DNA of 64,000 bases from Algoriphagus boritolerans DSM 17298 = JCM 18970 (GTDB lineage: Bacteria > Bacteroidota > Bacteroidia > Cytophagales > Cyclobacteriaceae): assembly GCF_900108085.1 (NCBI RefSeq), contig NZ_FNVR01000009.1, positions 1 through 64,000 of the forward strand, written 5' to 3'. A program made the position numbers and the translations under genes. The notes beneath the pieces were generated by a model. The model was not told the origin of the DNA, did no database searches, and saw only the letters and a program-made list of their open reading frames with translations. Positions 33,747 to 45,307 of the stretch are shown in pieces (position 1 is the stretch's first letter; each line of letters starts with the position of its first letter).

Positions 33747-34430
33747 CTAGAATACTTTTTCCAACATATAAACTCTCAGCGATTTCCTCGATTCAAAGCC
33801 CAATTTCCTGTAAACTTTAACAGCGGGTGTGTTTTCAGGATAGACATGGAGAAAAGGTGTTTTTCCTTCAGCTTGAATTTCGAGGACTACTCGCTCAATG
33901 ACCTTGGCTGAAAGGCCTTTGCCCAAGAAATCAGGATGGGTACACACCGCACTGATTTCTGTAAAAGAATTCGGACTCAGTCGTTTTCCAGCCATAGAAA
34001 TCAGTTTTTCTCCCTCAAAAACCCCAAAATACCCTCCAAAATCAATCGTCCTCGAAATAAACGGCCCCGGCTTAGTCAATTCCGTCAATTCAAGCATGGC
34101 AGGAATATCCTTTTCTTCTAGTTTGATCAGGGGAATTGAAGTGTTTTCAGTTTTGGTACCCGCCTCACATACCATCTGAAGAAGTTCGTGATCATTTCTT
34201 ACAAGCCAGCTACTATGCAATTGAATAGGTCCAGGAGTAAAGAGGATGACACGTTGTCCGATAGTGCATGCCGCATAAAGTCGTTGAATGTCATCCGGCT
34301 CATAGCTTGGCAAACCGGCAAAGAAACCCATCGCAGGATCGATGAATTTGCAATGCTGATCTCCTTGAGCGAACATTGCACTTCCGGTGTTCAGCGCATT
34401 CCAAATGGGGTTATCTAAGGGATGAGGCAT
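33747..34430 (-). CDS. GNAT-family N-acetyltransferase
   Basis: 227 residues. The C-terminal half shows a GNAT acetyl-CoA binding fold of the FR47 type: GGYFGVFEGEKLISMAGKRL near residue 130, EISAVCTHPDFLGKGLSAKVIERVV near 155 (with Q/R-x-x-G-x-G/A replaced by FLGKGLS), and HVYPENTPAVKVYRKLGFE near 198. The N-terminal half is divergent, as in FR47-like members. It acetylates an unknown amine substrate. The gene lies alone on the minus strand, divergent from ligA. Confidence 0.82.
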   Translation of the reverse strand: MPHPLDNPIWNALNTGSAMFAQGDQHCKFIDPAMGFFAGLPSYEPDDIQRLYAACTIGQRVILFTPGPIQLHSSWLVRNDHELLQMVCEAGTKTENTSIPLIKLEEKDIPAMLELTELTKPGPFISRTIDFGGYFGVFEGEKLISMAGKRLSPNSFTEISAVCTHPDFLGKGLSAKVIERVVLEIQAEGKTPFLHVYPENTPAVKVYRKLGFESRKSLRVYMLEKVF

Positions 34431-34606
34431 GCAATTAGCAAGTAAGGCGGTAAAAATAGCAAAAATAGATTGGGTCAGGTGGTTAAACCCGAAAGTTCAA
34501 AAAGGACCAAAGTTTAAGGTTTATGATTTTAGCCGTCTGACTTTATATTTCATAATTTTTCAACCTTTCAATCTTTCAATTCTCCACCTAATACTCTTAA
34601 TTTTAA

Positions 34607-37158
<2,552 letters not shown>

Positions 37159-37280
37159 CAGATGCTGGATTTTAATTCTTGGATCAATGCATTACAATTA
37201 AATCCCATTTCCTGATCTGCTCAATTTTTAAAAGGCTTTTGCCTATTTTTCCGAGGTGGTAATCAACCAAATCTTATCAA

Positions 37281-38021
37281 GTGACTCCTGAACAAACCCT
37301 TATTTCTGTTTTACTGCTTCTTCTAGTGGTGGGTGGAGTCATTATTTTTTCGCTTTCTAAAAAGCTGAAAAAAGTCTCCCGCGACAACCAAAATGCTGCG
37401 GTAACACTTCAATTACTTGAACAAAAAACAGATTCCCTCAGACTGGAATCGCTGGAATCCAAGCTCAACCCCCACCTCTTCAAAAACATCCTCAATTCCA
37501 TTCAATCCCATGCCTACCAGACTTACTTTGCTCTGGATAAGCTGGCCAATGTCCTGGACTACATCCTCTATGAAAGTCGCCAAAAATATGTTAGCCCCAA
37601 AGACGAGATTGATTTCGCGCTTAATCTGATCGAGATCAACAAAATCAAACTCAGTCCACTTTTTGAACTGAGTGTCAAAACCAAAATCCAAGACAATGAC
37701 CCGTTTTACCGGTCAAAAATTCTGGCTCCGTTAATTTCAATCGACCTGATCGAAAACGCCTTTAAGCATGCGGACCTTCAAAGCGGGGATTCCTTTATCC
37801 GGATCAATCTAGAGCTGAAGAATGGCGTGTTTTCTATCCTGGTTTCGAATAAAGTTTCAGGTAAATCGACGCTTCAAAAATCGAATAGCGGGCTGGGTAC
37901 CGAAACGCTGGACCAGCGGCTGAGCATTCTTTATAAAGGAAAATATTCCCTTGAAAGATTCAGGGAAGGCGATGTTTTTTTGGCTCAACTTAAAATCGAC
38001 CTGAATGGAAAGGGAACTTAA
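37281..38021 (+). CDS. LytS-type sensor histidine kinase
   Basis: 246 residues from a GTG start at 37281. One N-terminal membrane helix (residues 7-25) is followed by a short coiled coil and the His_kinase domain: LESKLNPHLFKNILNSI with the phospho-accepting His near residue 65, then LIENAFKHADL near 155 and a SGLGTETLDQRL end. This is the minimal LytS/YehU pattern, with no separate sensor domain, so the input is unclear. Its 3' end overlaps the LytTR regulator by 17 bases, so the two form a pair. Confidence 0.88.
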   Translation: MTPEQTLISVLLLLLVVGGVIIFSLSKKLKKVSRDNQNAAVTLQLLEQKTDSLRLESLESKLNPHLFKNILNSIQSHAYQTYFALDKLANVLDYILYESRQKYVSPKDEIDFALNLIEINKIKLSPLFELSVKTKIQDNDPFYRSKILAPLISIDLIENAFKHADLQSGDSFIRINLELKNGVFSILVSNKVSGKSTLQKSNSGLGTETLDQRLSILYKGKYSLERFREGDVFLAQLKIDLNGKGT

Positions 38022-38724
38022 ATGTCTGCTACTTGACGACGAACTTCCCGGCCTGACCTACCTCAAGATGCTTTGCGAGCAGATTCCGGGCCTTTCGGTC
38101 GTCAAATCCTTCAATGATCCTTCCCGATTTTTGGAAGAATTTCCATCCTTAGAGTTTGACTTTTGCATCATCGATATCGAAATGCCCCAATTTAACGGGC
38201 TTCAGATCGCCAATTTACTCCAGGGCAAGCCAGTGATTTTTTCCACTGCTTATAGCGAATATGCGGCGGAGGCTTTTGATCTGAATGCGGTAGATTATAT
38301 CCGGAAGCCCGTTGCTATAGACCGACTCAAAAAAGCGGTAGACAAAGTCCGGATACAGCTTAATGCAAAGCAGGAGGCCTCCCGTTTTTTCACATGCAAT
38401 ACCGACAAGGGGAAAGCCCTCATTCAGATTGAGGACCTGGCCTGGATCGGAACATCCCTGGTAGACAGCAGGGACAAAGAGGCAAATCTGAAGGATGGCA
38501 CCTCGCTCCTGCTCAAGAATATCTCATTTGAATCTCTGCTAAAATTGCTCCCAGAGGAGTCATTTGTAAGAATCAACAAACAAGAAGTCATTAATCTGGT
38601 CATGGTACGCTATTTTTCACACGACCAAATCACCACGCTTCTGGATCAAAAATCCGGAAAACCAATCATTCTCCAACTTGGTGAACGATACAGGGAGAAT
38701 TTTCTTAAAAAGATGAATCCCTAA
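38005..38724 (+). CDS. LytTR-family response regulator
   Basis: 239 residues. The receiver domain has DDELPG near residue 9, the phospho-acceptor Asp in FCIIDIEMPQFNG near 55, and the YIRKPV Lys near 103. The C-terminal LytTR DNA-binding domain (about 135-239) has an SFVRINKQEVINLVMVRYF segment, where regulators of this family more often have HRS/HKS motifs. It pairs with the overlapping LytS-type kinase. Targets may include nearby genes, but no LytTR direct repeat was identified. Confidence 0.88.
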   Translation: MERELKCLLLDDELPGLTYLKMLCEQIPGLSVVKSFNDPSRFLEEFPSLEFDFCIIDIEMPQFNGLQIANLLQGKPVIFSTAYSEYAAEAFDLNAVDYIRKPVAIDRLKKAVDKVRIQLNAKQEASRFFTCNTDKGKALIQIEDLAWIGTSLVDSRDKEANLKDGTSLLLKNISFESLLKLLPEESFVRINKQEVINLVMVRYFSHDQITTLLDQKSGKPIILQLGERYRENFLKKMNP

Positions 38725-38820
38725 ACTCATTACAAAAAAATCCCAGTTTGGTGCATTTCAAATTCGAATCATTACATCCGGATAAATTCTTAACCTGAAT
38801 TGATTCAACTTAGCGTAGAA

Positions 38821-38920
38821 TTGGACGGCTGAGAGGCCGGTTACCTCCGGGGATGATTTGCCTGATCCAAGTCAGGCCAGGTATCACTTCAAGACAATCT
38901 ATGGATTCTCATAGATCGGT
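38821..38920 (+). promoter_or_regulatory. Structured leader with three successive hairpins
   Basis: CCGG-TTACCT-CCGG (38837-38850), GCCTGA-TCCAAG-TCAGGC (38860-38877) and ATCTATG-GATTCT-CATAGAT (38897-38916) lie in series, 50-130 bp upstream of the antiporter ATG. No open frame of sensible composition covers them. The element contains CTGAGA and CCTGATC, as in thi-boxes, but lacks the rest of the TPP aptamer. It may be an RNA regulator of unknown ligand. Confidence 0.4.
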
Positions 38921-38969
38921 CGAACGTGTACCTGCATCGCCCGGGCCAAATGCCAAAACAACCTGCAGA

Positions 38970-41279
38970 ATGGGAAAGAACCGAAATGCGATATTTTATC
39001 TGGCAACCATTGGCATATTTTCGGCCTTGATGTACTTTATCTCCATCAAAGGAAAACTCCTTGAAGAAGGAAGAGCGATTCAGATTTCTCAATCCGAAGC
39101 AAGCCAATGGACCGAATTTCTGAATTCGATATCTTCTAATCTTACACACCCATTGGCTATTCTTTTAGCCCAGATTGTGACCATTATTTTGGTAGCGCGG
39201 ATTTTTGGATGGCTGAGTAAAAAAATCGGCCAGCCTACCGTTATCGGTGAAATCATCGCGGGAATCGTATTGGGTCCTTCGTTACTGGGATGGATCTTTC
39301 CTGAGTTTTCGTTGGCACTTTTTCCGCTTGAATCACTAGGTAACCTCCAGTTTCTGAGTCAGATCGGATTAATTCTTTTCATGTTTGTGATCGGAATGGA
39401 ACTGGATCTGAAAGTACTTCGAAACAAGGCCAATGACGCTGTAGTCATCAGCCATGCCAGCATTGTCATTCCTTTTGCATTGGGAATTGGACTTGCCTAC
39501 TTCATCTATACATCCTTTGCACCTGTGGGAGTGGAGTTTTTATCTTTTGGCTTGTTTTTGGGGATTGCGATGAGCATCACCGCTTTTCCGGTTTTGGCCA
39601 GAATAGTACAGGAAAGAGGCCTTCAAAAAACCCGTCTGGGAACGGTCGTCATCACCTGTGCAGCAGCTGATGACATTACAGCTTGGTGCCTTTTGGCCGC
39701 GGTCATTGCCATTGTCAAGGCAGGGTCCTTTGTAAGTTCACTTTACGTGATCGCTTTGGCAGTCGCATACGTTTTGGTGATGATTAAGCTGGTACGCCCG
39801 TTTCTAAAGCGAATCGGCGATCTGCATACCTCCCGTGAGAATCTAAGTAAGCCTATTGTTGCTATCTTTTTTTTAACCTTGATTATTTCGGCCTATGCCA
39901 CCGAGGTGATTGGAATACATGCGCTTTTCGGCGCATTTATGGCCGGTGCCATCATGCCTGAAAACACAAAATTCAGAAACATCTTCATCGAAAAAGTAGA
40001 GGATGTTTCTTTGGTGCTTCTACTTCCACTCTTCTTTGTCTACACCGGGTTAAGGACCGAAATTGGACTGCTCAACGATCCTTATCTCTGGAAAGTGACG
40101 GGAATGATTATCCTGGTAGCAGTGGTGGGCAAGTTTATAGGCAGTGCGATTGCAGCACGGTTTGTAGGCCAAAACTGGAAGGACAGCCTCACTATTGGAG
40201 CTCTGATGAACACCCGCGGACTGATGGAGTTAGTAGTGCTCAATATTGGCTACGACCTGGGTGTTTTGACTCCTGAGATTTTTGCGATGATGGTCATCAT
40301 GGCATTGGTGACTACTTTTATGACTGGCCCGGCGCTTGATTTGATCAATTGGTCATTTAGGAAGAAGCCTTCATTAATCCCCGAGGAGATTATTCAACAA
40401 AGTAATTACCGCATATTAGTTTCCTTTGGCCATCCTGAGCGAGGCAGATCACTGGTTAGGCTGGCACATAGCATGACCCGGAAACTCAAGGGAAACGCCT
40501 CCATTACTGCGATGCACCTGAGTCCTGTCGATGAACTAAATTACTTCAATCAGGCGACGTACGAGCGGGAAAGTTTTGCCCCTTTGATCCAGGAATCACA
40601 GCAGCTTCACCAAAAAGTGACTACACTGTTCAAGGCATCATCCAATATTGAAGAAGATATCGTGGAGGTAGCCAACAAGGGAAATTATGATTTGTTGCTT
40701 ATCGGAGTCGGTCAGTCGATTTTTGAGGGGAGCTTATTAGGTAAGGTGTTGGGATTTACCACACGGATTATCAGTCCTGACCGAATATTAAACCAGGTGA
40801 CAGGGAAGGAGAATCTTTTTGAAAACCTGCCTTTTGATGAACGAACAAGAAGTATCATACGAGCTTCTCAAGTTCCAGTCGGAGTCTTGATAGATAAGGG
40901 ATTTAAGCAGGCAGACCGGATATTTATTCCGATATTTTCCTCTAAAGATGACTTTTTGGTAAAGTACGCACAGAAATGGATTTCAAATTCCGGTGCTCAG
41001 ATCACCTTAATCGATACCGGAGATCAGGTGAAGAACAGGCCGGAAATCAAAGAGGCCATTCGTGCAATTGAACATGTAGCACCGCATCATATCCAATTAA
41101 GTCCCGAAACTTACCTGAATACAGACTTTTTAAAGACTCAGGATTTGATGGTAGTGTCCTTTAAAAGCTGGAAAAAACTAGTTGAAAGCAAAAAAGAATG
41201 GCTTTCAGAAATCCCGACAGTGCTAATTTTAGCAGATAAAACCACAGAAAAAGCTAAATCAGAAAACCTAAGCAATTAG
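38970..41279 (+). CDS. CPA2 cation/proton antiporter with UspA-like C-terminus
   Basis: 769 residues from ATG 38970 ([11 protein letters not shown]). An initial helix and linker precede a 12-helix KefB/NapA-type exchanger with [20 protein letters not shown] near residue 92, [16 protein letters not shown] and [14 protein letters not shown] (Asp pair, near 230) motifs. After about residue 470 a soluble region resembling universal stress protein domains ([21 protein letters not shown]) extends to the end. It probably exchanges Na+ or K+ for H+, with nucleotide-responsive control. The upstream frame from 38853 is rejected because its composition is not protein-like and hairpins occupy it. Confidence 0.88.
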   Translation: MGKNRNAIFYLATIGIFSALMYFISIKGKLLEEGRAIQISQSEASQWTEFLNSISSNLTHPLAILLAQIVTIILVARIFGWLSKKIGQPTVIGEIIAGIVLGPSLLGWIFPEFSLALFPLESLGNLQFLSQIGLILFMFVIGMELDLKVLRNKANDAVVISHASIVIPFALGIGLAYFIYTSFAPVGVEFLSFGLFLGIAMSITAFPVLARIVQERGLQKTRLGTVVITCAAADDITAWCLLAAVIAIVKAGSFVSSLYVIALAVAYVLVMIKLVRPFLKRIGDLHTSRENLSKPIVAIFFLTLIISAYATEVIGIHALFGAFMAGAIMPENTKFRNIFIEKVEDVSLVLLLPLFFVYTGLRTEIGLLNDPYLWKVTGMIILVAVVGKFIGSAIAARFVGQNWKDSLTIGALMNTRGLMELVVLNIGYDLGVLTPEIFAMMVIMALVTTFMTGPALDLINWSFRKKPSLIPEEIIQQSNYRILVSFGHPERGRSLVRLAHSMTRKLKGNASITAMHLSPVDELNYFNQATYERESFAPLIQESQQLHQKVTTLFKASSNIEEDIVEVANKGNYDLLLIGVGQSIFEGSLLGKVLGFTTRIISPDRILNQVTGKENLFENLPFDERTRSIIRASQVPVGVLIDKGFKQADRIFIPIFSSKDDFLVKYAQKWISNSGAQITLIDTGDQVKNRPEIKEAIRAIEHVAPHHIQLSPETYLNTDFLKTQDLMVVSFKSWKKLVESKKEWLSEIPTVLILADKTTEKAKSENLSN

Positions 41280-41432
41280 ACCTAGCTTAAACAATTTCAC
41301 CCATCATTCATTCAGGAATCGAGTGGAATGAAAGCAATTCTAAGTTCCCTACCAAATCGCGATTATGCCGGTACGCATTTTCTCTTTTTCCTGATTTTTG
41401 AATAAATGGGCGCTAAAAACCGTTCAAGACCT

Positions 41433-41440
41433 TATCTTTG
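41433..41440 (+). promoter_or_regulatory. dapA -7 promoter box
   Basis: TATCTTTG matches TAnnTTTG exactly and lies 21 bp before the dapA ATG. No well-placed -33 TTG was seen. Confidence 0.5.
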
Positions 41441-41461
41441 GTGCCTTAACGTTATCCAAAA

Positions 41462-42322
41462 ATGAACGCATTCAAAGGCACAGGAGTCGCACTCGTTACT
41501 CCTTTCCATGACGATCAATCCATCGACTTTGGGAGTTTGAAAAAATTGATTGATCATGTCGTTTCCGGTGGAGTAGACTATTTGGTGGTCCTCGGGACCA
41601 CTGGAGAAGCTACAACATTGACTTCCTCGGAGAAGAAACAAGTGCTCAAAGCCTGCTTGGATTACAATGCGGGACGTGTGCCTGTGATGTTGGGAATTGG
41701 AGGCAACAACACCTACTCAGTAGTGAATGAAATCAAAAACACGGATTTTTACGGAGTAGCAGCCATCCTTTCAGTTAGTCCCTATTACAATAAACCGAGT
41801 CAGGAAGGAATCGTGGCCCACTACACTGCGATCGCCGATGCATCGCCAGTCCCCATAGTGCTCTATAATGTTCCTGGCCGCACCATGTCAAATATGACCG
41901 CGTCCACCACGCTGAAGCTTTCTCATCATCCCAATATTGTGGCGATGAAAGAGGCCAGTGGAAATCTGGAACAGTGCATGCAAATCGCAGCTGCCATGCC
42001 AAAAGATTTTTTATTGCTTTCCGGTGATGATATGCTGACCAAAGCGCTGATGGGTGTTGGCGGAAGTGGGGTAATTTCAGTTTTGGCGAATGCATTTCCT
42101 GAAAAATTTAAGACAATGACTCACGGATCGGATCAAGACTCGCTGGCGGTGACATTTTCATTGTTGGAATTGAACAGCCTGATGTATTGGGAAGGAAATC
42201 CTGTTGGGATCAAAAATCTACTTTTTCATTTGGGAATCATCAAAAGCGATCAGGTCCGGCTTCCCATGCTCAGAGCCAGTTTGGATCTGAATAATAGGAT
42301 CAAGGTGGCTTCTCAAAACTGA
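41462..42322 (+). CDS. dapA: 4-hydroxy-tetrahydrodipicolinate synthase
   Basis: 286 residues, full length. Motifs are GTGVALVTPF at the N-terminus, VLGTTGEATTL (near residue 43), YNVPGRT (near 135, Tyr of the triad) and the Schiff-base Lys in VAMKEASGNL (near 163). It condenses pyruvate with aspartate semialdehyde in lysine and diaminopimelate synthesis. It is followed 8 bp later by xseA on the same strand, so the three genes dapA-xseA-xseB are probably cotranscribed. A clear TATCTTTG box lies just upstream. Confidence 0.96.
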   Translation: MNAFKGTGVALVTPFHDDQSIDFGSLKKLIDHVVSGGVDYLVVLGTTGEATTLTSSEKKQVLKACLDYNAGRVPVMLGIGGNNTYSVVNEIKNTDFYGVAAILSVSPYYNKPSQEGIVAHYTAIADASPVPIVLYNVPGRTMSNMTASTTLKLSHHPNIVAMKEASGNLEQCMQIAAAMPKDFLLLSGDDMLTKALMGVGGSGVISVLANAFPEKFKTMTHGSDQDSLAVTFSLLELNSLMYWEGNPVGIKNLLFHLGIIKSDQVRLPMLRASLDLNNRIKVASQN

Positions 42323-42329
42323 AATAACC

Positions 42330-43637
42330 ATGTCCCCTATTTCAATTTCCCAACTCACAGAGCAAATTCGGTTAACGCTGGAAAATGAACTCGAACCAGT
42401 CTATTGGGTAGTCGGGGAACTGGCCGACTTCCGACAGGCACCTCAAGGGCATGTGTATTTTGAATTGGTAGAAAAGCAAGGAAATCAGGTACTGGCTAAG
42501 ATTCGGGCCAACCTTTGGCAGTTTACCTATCGATCCGTTGCAGCTAAATTCCAATCGGTGACAGGCACCACTCTTAAAAATGGGATGAAGATTCTTGCTC
42601 AAGTTGCAGTCACATTTCATCCGGTTTACGGGCTGAGCATTAATGTAAAGGACATCGATCCTTCTTTTTCCCTTGGGGAAAGGGCAAGGTTGCGGCAGGA
42701 GACAATCAATCGACTGACACGGGAAGGACTCCTTCAATTGAATGCAAGATTTCAGCTACCTCCAGTCGTCCAGCGGATCGCAGTCATCTCCAGTGCGACA
42801 GCGGCGGGATATGGGGATTTTGTAAATCAGCTCGAAAAAAATTCCTTTGGTTACAAAGTTTTCCACCGGCTTTTCCCTTCGCTGATGCAAGGAAACGAGG
42901 CTGTTTCGAGTTTGATTTCAGCAATGGAGTCGATCAGAATTGAAATTGATCGCCTGAAACTCGAAGCTGTGGTAATTATTCGAGGCGGAGGAGCACAATT
43001 GGATTTGGATTGCTTTGACGATTACCGATTAGCGGCGGCAATGGCTAATTTTCCCTTGCCGATTTTCACAGGAATCGGCCATGAACGGGATGAGACAGTA
43101 GCTGATCTGGTAGCACACACACGACTCAAAACTCCGACAGCTGTCGCTGAATTTCTTTTGTCTGGTTTCAGGGAATTTGAGGAGAATCTGACCATGTTGC
43201 TCCAACGGCTGGACAGATCGACCAGGCAACAACTTCGGGCAGAAGAAAACAGGATACATCAATATAGTTTGCGGGCCAAATCGCTTTCAGCCAACCGGAT
43301 TTCTTTGGAAAAAGAAAAAGTGAAAAACCAAGCCATGCATATATCACTTACCGCCAAAAATCAGTTCAGAAATCAATACGCCACTCTGGAAAATCTGGAG
43401 AAAAGTTTGAAAAAAAATCTAACCTTGTTTTTGATAAAGCAAAGCGAGAAACTCTCAAACACCGAAAATTTACTGCGTCAGCTTGAACCGAGTTCCATCC
43501 TGAAGCGTGGATATTCCCGCACAGAATACGCCGGAAAGCCAATTCATCTAACAAGCGTCAAACTTGGAGACCAAATCGAGACAATCACCCAATCCCAAAA
43601 AATCAGCAGTACAATCATTGAAATCAAAGAAAAATGA
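42330..43637 (+). CDS. xseA: Exodeoxyribonuclease VII large subunit
   Basis: 435 residues, the normal length. It starts with the OB-fold (SQLTEQIRLTLENELEPVYWVVGELADF), the catalytic domain has RIAVISSATAAGYGDFVNQL and VIIRGGGAQLDLDCFDDYRLA near residues 150 and 215, GIGHERDETVADLVAHTRLKTPTA near 246, and a coiled coil covers about 270-400. With XseB it degrades single-stranded DNA to short oligonucleotides in repair. The stop overlaps the xseB start by four bases. Confidence 0.96.
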   Translation: MSPISISQLTEQIRLTLENELEPVYWVVGELADFRQAPQGHVYFELVEKQGNQVLAKIRANLWQFTYRSVAAKFQSVTGTTLKNGMKILAQVAVTFHPVYGLSINVKDIDPSFSLGERARLRQETINRLTREGLLQLNARFQLPPVVQRIAVISSATAAGYGDFVNQLEKNSFGYKVFHRLFPSLMQGNEAVSSLISAMESIRIEIDRLKLEAVVIIRGGGAQLDLDCFDDYRLAAAMANFPLPIFTGIGHERDETVADLVAHTRLKTPTAVAEFLLSGFREFEENLTMLLQRLDRSTRQQLRAEENRIHQYSLRAKSLSANRISLEKEKVKNQAMHISLTAKNQFRNQYATLENLEKSLKKNLTLFLIKQSEKLSNTENLLRQLEPSSILKRGYSRTEYAGKPIHLTSVKLGDQIETITQSQKISSTIIEIKEK

Positions 43638-43822
43638 AGGATCAAACTTACAGCGATGCAATGGCCAGATTGGAGTCTATTCTGCTCCAACTCGAAGAAG
43701 GAAGCAAATCAGTCGATGAGCTTTCGGACTTGGTGAAAGAGGCCGCAGAACTTGTTAAATTTTGTAAAACAAAATTAAAGACTACTGAAGCAGATATTCA
43801 GGCAGCTTTTGACGGGGCCTGA
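43634..43822 (+). CDS. xseB: Exodeoxyribonuclease VII small subunit
   Basis: 62 residues, the expected small size. The sequence YSDAMARLESILLQLEEGSKSVDELSDLVKEAAELV follows the XseB helical hairpin pattern (key residues A, R, L, E). The subunit coats the coiled coil of XseA. It starts inside the last codon of xseA (ATGA), which couples translation. Confidence 0.93.
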   Translation: MKDQTYSDAMARLESILLQLEEGSKSVDELSDLVKEAAELVKFCKTKLKTTEADIQAAFDGA

Positions 43823-43947
43823 TTTTCCGAAAAACCACTATTTTTCGCTGGCTTCCGTTAAAGCAATAGCTGGTCAAATTCGCTTGGCATGTTTGTTGTA
43901 AAACCTATTCTTTGATTTCTTTTCACACATTATCAGGACCTTACCCC

Positions 43948-44643
43948 ATGAAGCTCTTTTTAAAAACAGCCCTATTAATCCTCGTTTCCGGAAGTATTTC
44001 TGCGCAAAACTTTTACAAAGAGCGAATCTCACGGGATAATATTCTGACTATCGGTGTCGGACCATCTTTCGCCTACCTGGATAATGGAGGCCAATATCGC
44101 TCGTTGAATTTTGAAATAAGGCCGTCCTTTTCCCTTGGACTGACTAAGCGGTTAAATCAAACTTTCGACCTAAGAAGTACCGCAGGATTCCAACAAATCA
44201 ACAGTGGTGGAAATCCGCCCACAGTACTCAGGGATCAGTGGTTTCAGGATTTTGCCTCCTTTACTGCCAAGGGTACTGTTTATTTTTTTGATTTAGTTCC
44301 AAGTGTCAACCTTATCCGTTTTTCCAACCACATGAACCGGAGTCTTTTCAATCTTTATGGTGGATTTGGATTGGGAATAATGAATGCCCGTACCAAACAG
44401 ACTAAATCCTTCAGCAGTGAGGAAGAACCAACTACGCATCAGGTATCAACAGGATATGTCCCTGTTCGTGCCGGATTGAGCTTACGAGTTGGACCCTACT
44501 CTGACATCGCCGGAGAAGGTACCATGCTGTGGACATTCTCAGATAATCTGGATGGAAATGTGGGAAACAACCGCTATGGAGATCATCTATTTCAGGCACA
44601 AATCGTCTACAGAAGATATTTTGTTCCAAAGACAAGAGATTAA
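43948..44643 (+). CDS. Outer-membrane beta-barrel-like protein
   Basis: 231 residues from ATG 43948, with a signal peptide (MKLFLKTALLILVSGSISAQ). The mature protein has alternating hydrophobic/polar strands (LTIGVGPSFAYLDNGG, FEIRPSFSLGLTKRL, LYGGFGLGIMNA) and ends in a YRRYFVP segment, consistent with a small barrel. I do not recognise a specific family. An earlier ATG at 43912 would put 12 residues before the signal peptide and is less likely. The gene converges on upxY-like 44666-45178, with a shared terminator between. Confidence 0.65.
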   Translation: MKLFLKTALLILVSGSISAQNFYKERISRDNILTIGVGPSFAYLDNGGQYRSLNFEIRPSFSLGLTKRLNQTFDLRSTAGFQQINSGGNPPTVLRDQWFQDFASFTAKGTVYFFDLVPSVNLIRFSNHMNRSLFNLYGGFGLGIMNARTKQTKSFSSEEEPTTHQVSTGYVPVRAGLSLRVGPYSDIAGEGTMLWTFSDNLDGNVGNNRYGDHLFQAQIVYRRYFVPKTRD

Positions 44644-44667
44644 AAACCGCTTTAAAGCGGTTTTTTT
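44642..44667. terminator. Bidirectional terminator
   Basis: A perfect palindrome AAACCGCTTTAAAGCGGTTT is flanked by A and T runs, so it works in both directions. It overlaps the last codons of both convergent genes. Confidence 0.8.
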
Positions 44668-45178
44668 ATGCGGGTTGATTTTCGATCACTTGTAAAAACT
44701 TCCTTTCTATCGTGATCATCATGTTTTGCATGATTCCCGGAATTCTGATTAGGAAATAATCTTTGTTGCCTTTTTCGACACACTCACCGACCATATCCTG
44801 TAGCGGTCCTCCCAATACCTTTACTTTTTCTCCCGGCTCAATTTCGCTTCCGTCTGTCTCAACAGCCACGCCGGTAGTCACTACTCTCTTGATTATTTCA
44901 ATTTCCTCATCTCGGACGGTAGCATGTTGACCGGAAAAATGAACAAACTTCACAGCCCCGGGTACTTGCAGACATTCCCAAAGTTTATTCCGTTCGGTTT
45001 TGACGAAAACATACCCATTGAACAAGGCACGCTGAACTTTCTTCTTCCGATCAGACCATTGGCGTAGTTCTTCCACTATGGGCAGATATACCTCCCAGCC
45101 TTTTTCCTGAAGTCTTTCTGCTACTTTTTTTTCCGCACGTGATGTGGTGTACATCACATACCATTTCAAATCCGACAT
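44666..45178 (-). CDS. UpxY/NusG-like transcription antiterminator
   Basis: 170 residues. The NGN domain covers about 5-105 (KWYVMYTTSRAEKKVAERLQ, LFNGYVFVKTE), and a KOW domain follows (EPGEKVKVLGGPLQDMVGEC near residue 118). NusG paralogues of the UpxY type prolong transcription of surface polysaccharide operons in Bacteroidota. Here there is no polysaccharide locus next to it, so it is an orphan or controls genes elsewhere. It has its own TACTTTTG promoter box 27 bp upstream. Confidence 0.88.
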   Translation of the reverse strand: MSDLKWYVMYTTSRAEKKVAERLQEKGWEVYLPIVEELRQWSDRKKKVQRALFNGYVFVKTERNKLWECLQVPGAVKFVHFSGQHATVRDEEIEIIKRVVTTGVAVETDGSEIEPGEKVKVLGGPLQDMVGECVEKGNKDYFLIRIPGIMQNMMITIERKFLQVIENQPA

Positions 45179-45204
45179 TTCTACATCCTATTTATTTAGG
45201 AAAG

Positions 45205-45212
45205 CAAAAGTA
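45205..45212 (-). promoter_or_regulatory. -7 promoter box of the UpxY-like gene
   Basis: The minus strand reads TACTTTTG (TAnnTTTG), 26 bp before the ATG at 45178. A -33 element was not clear. Confidence 0.5.
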
Positions 45213-45240
45213 CAAAAACCATGCAGTATTGGTGGATCAA

Positions 45241-45277
45241 AAAACAAAAAACCCCCGGAACATTGTCCCGGAGGTTT
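45241..45277 (-). terminator. Terminator of the TolC-adaptor-RND operon
   Basis: On the minus strand AAACCTCCGGGA pairs along its length (with wobbles) with TTCCGGGGGTTT around CAATG, followed by T-rich sequence. It lies about 30 bp after the RND stop at 45308. Confidence 0.8.
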
Positions 45278-45307
45278 CGTCAAAAAAAACCACCAACCTT
45301 AAATCAA

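Noticed and set aside
38821..38880. TPP riboswitch upstream of the antiporter
   Set aside because: CTGAGA and CCTGATC are present in order, but the P2 partner and the TAATxCCxGCG part of the thi-box are missing and the gene is not a thiamine gene.
38853..38969. N-terminal extension of the antiporter to ATG 38853
   Set aside because: The 39 extra residues have poor composition and the DNA forms three hairpins; ATG 38970 begins a normal N-terminal helix.
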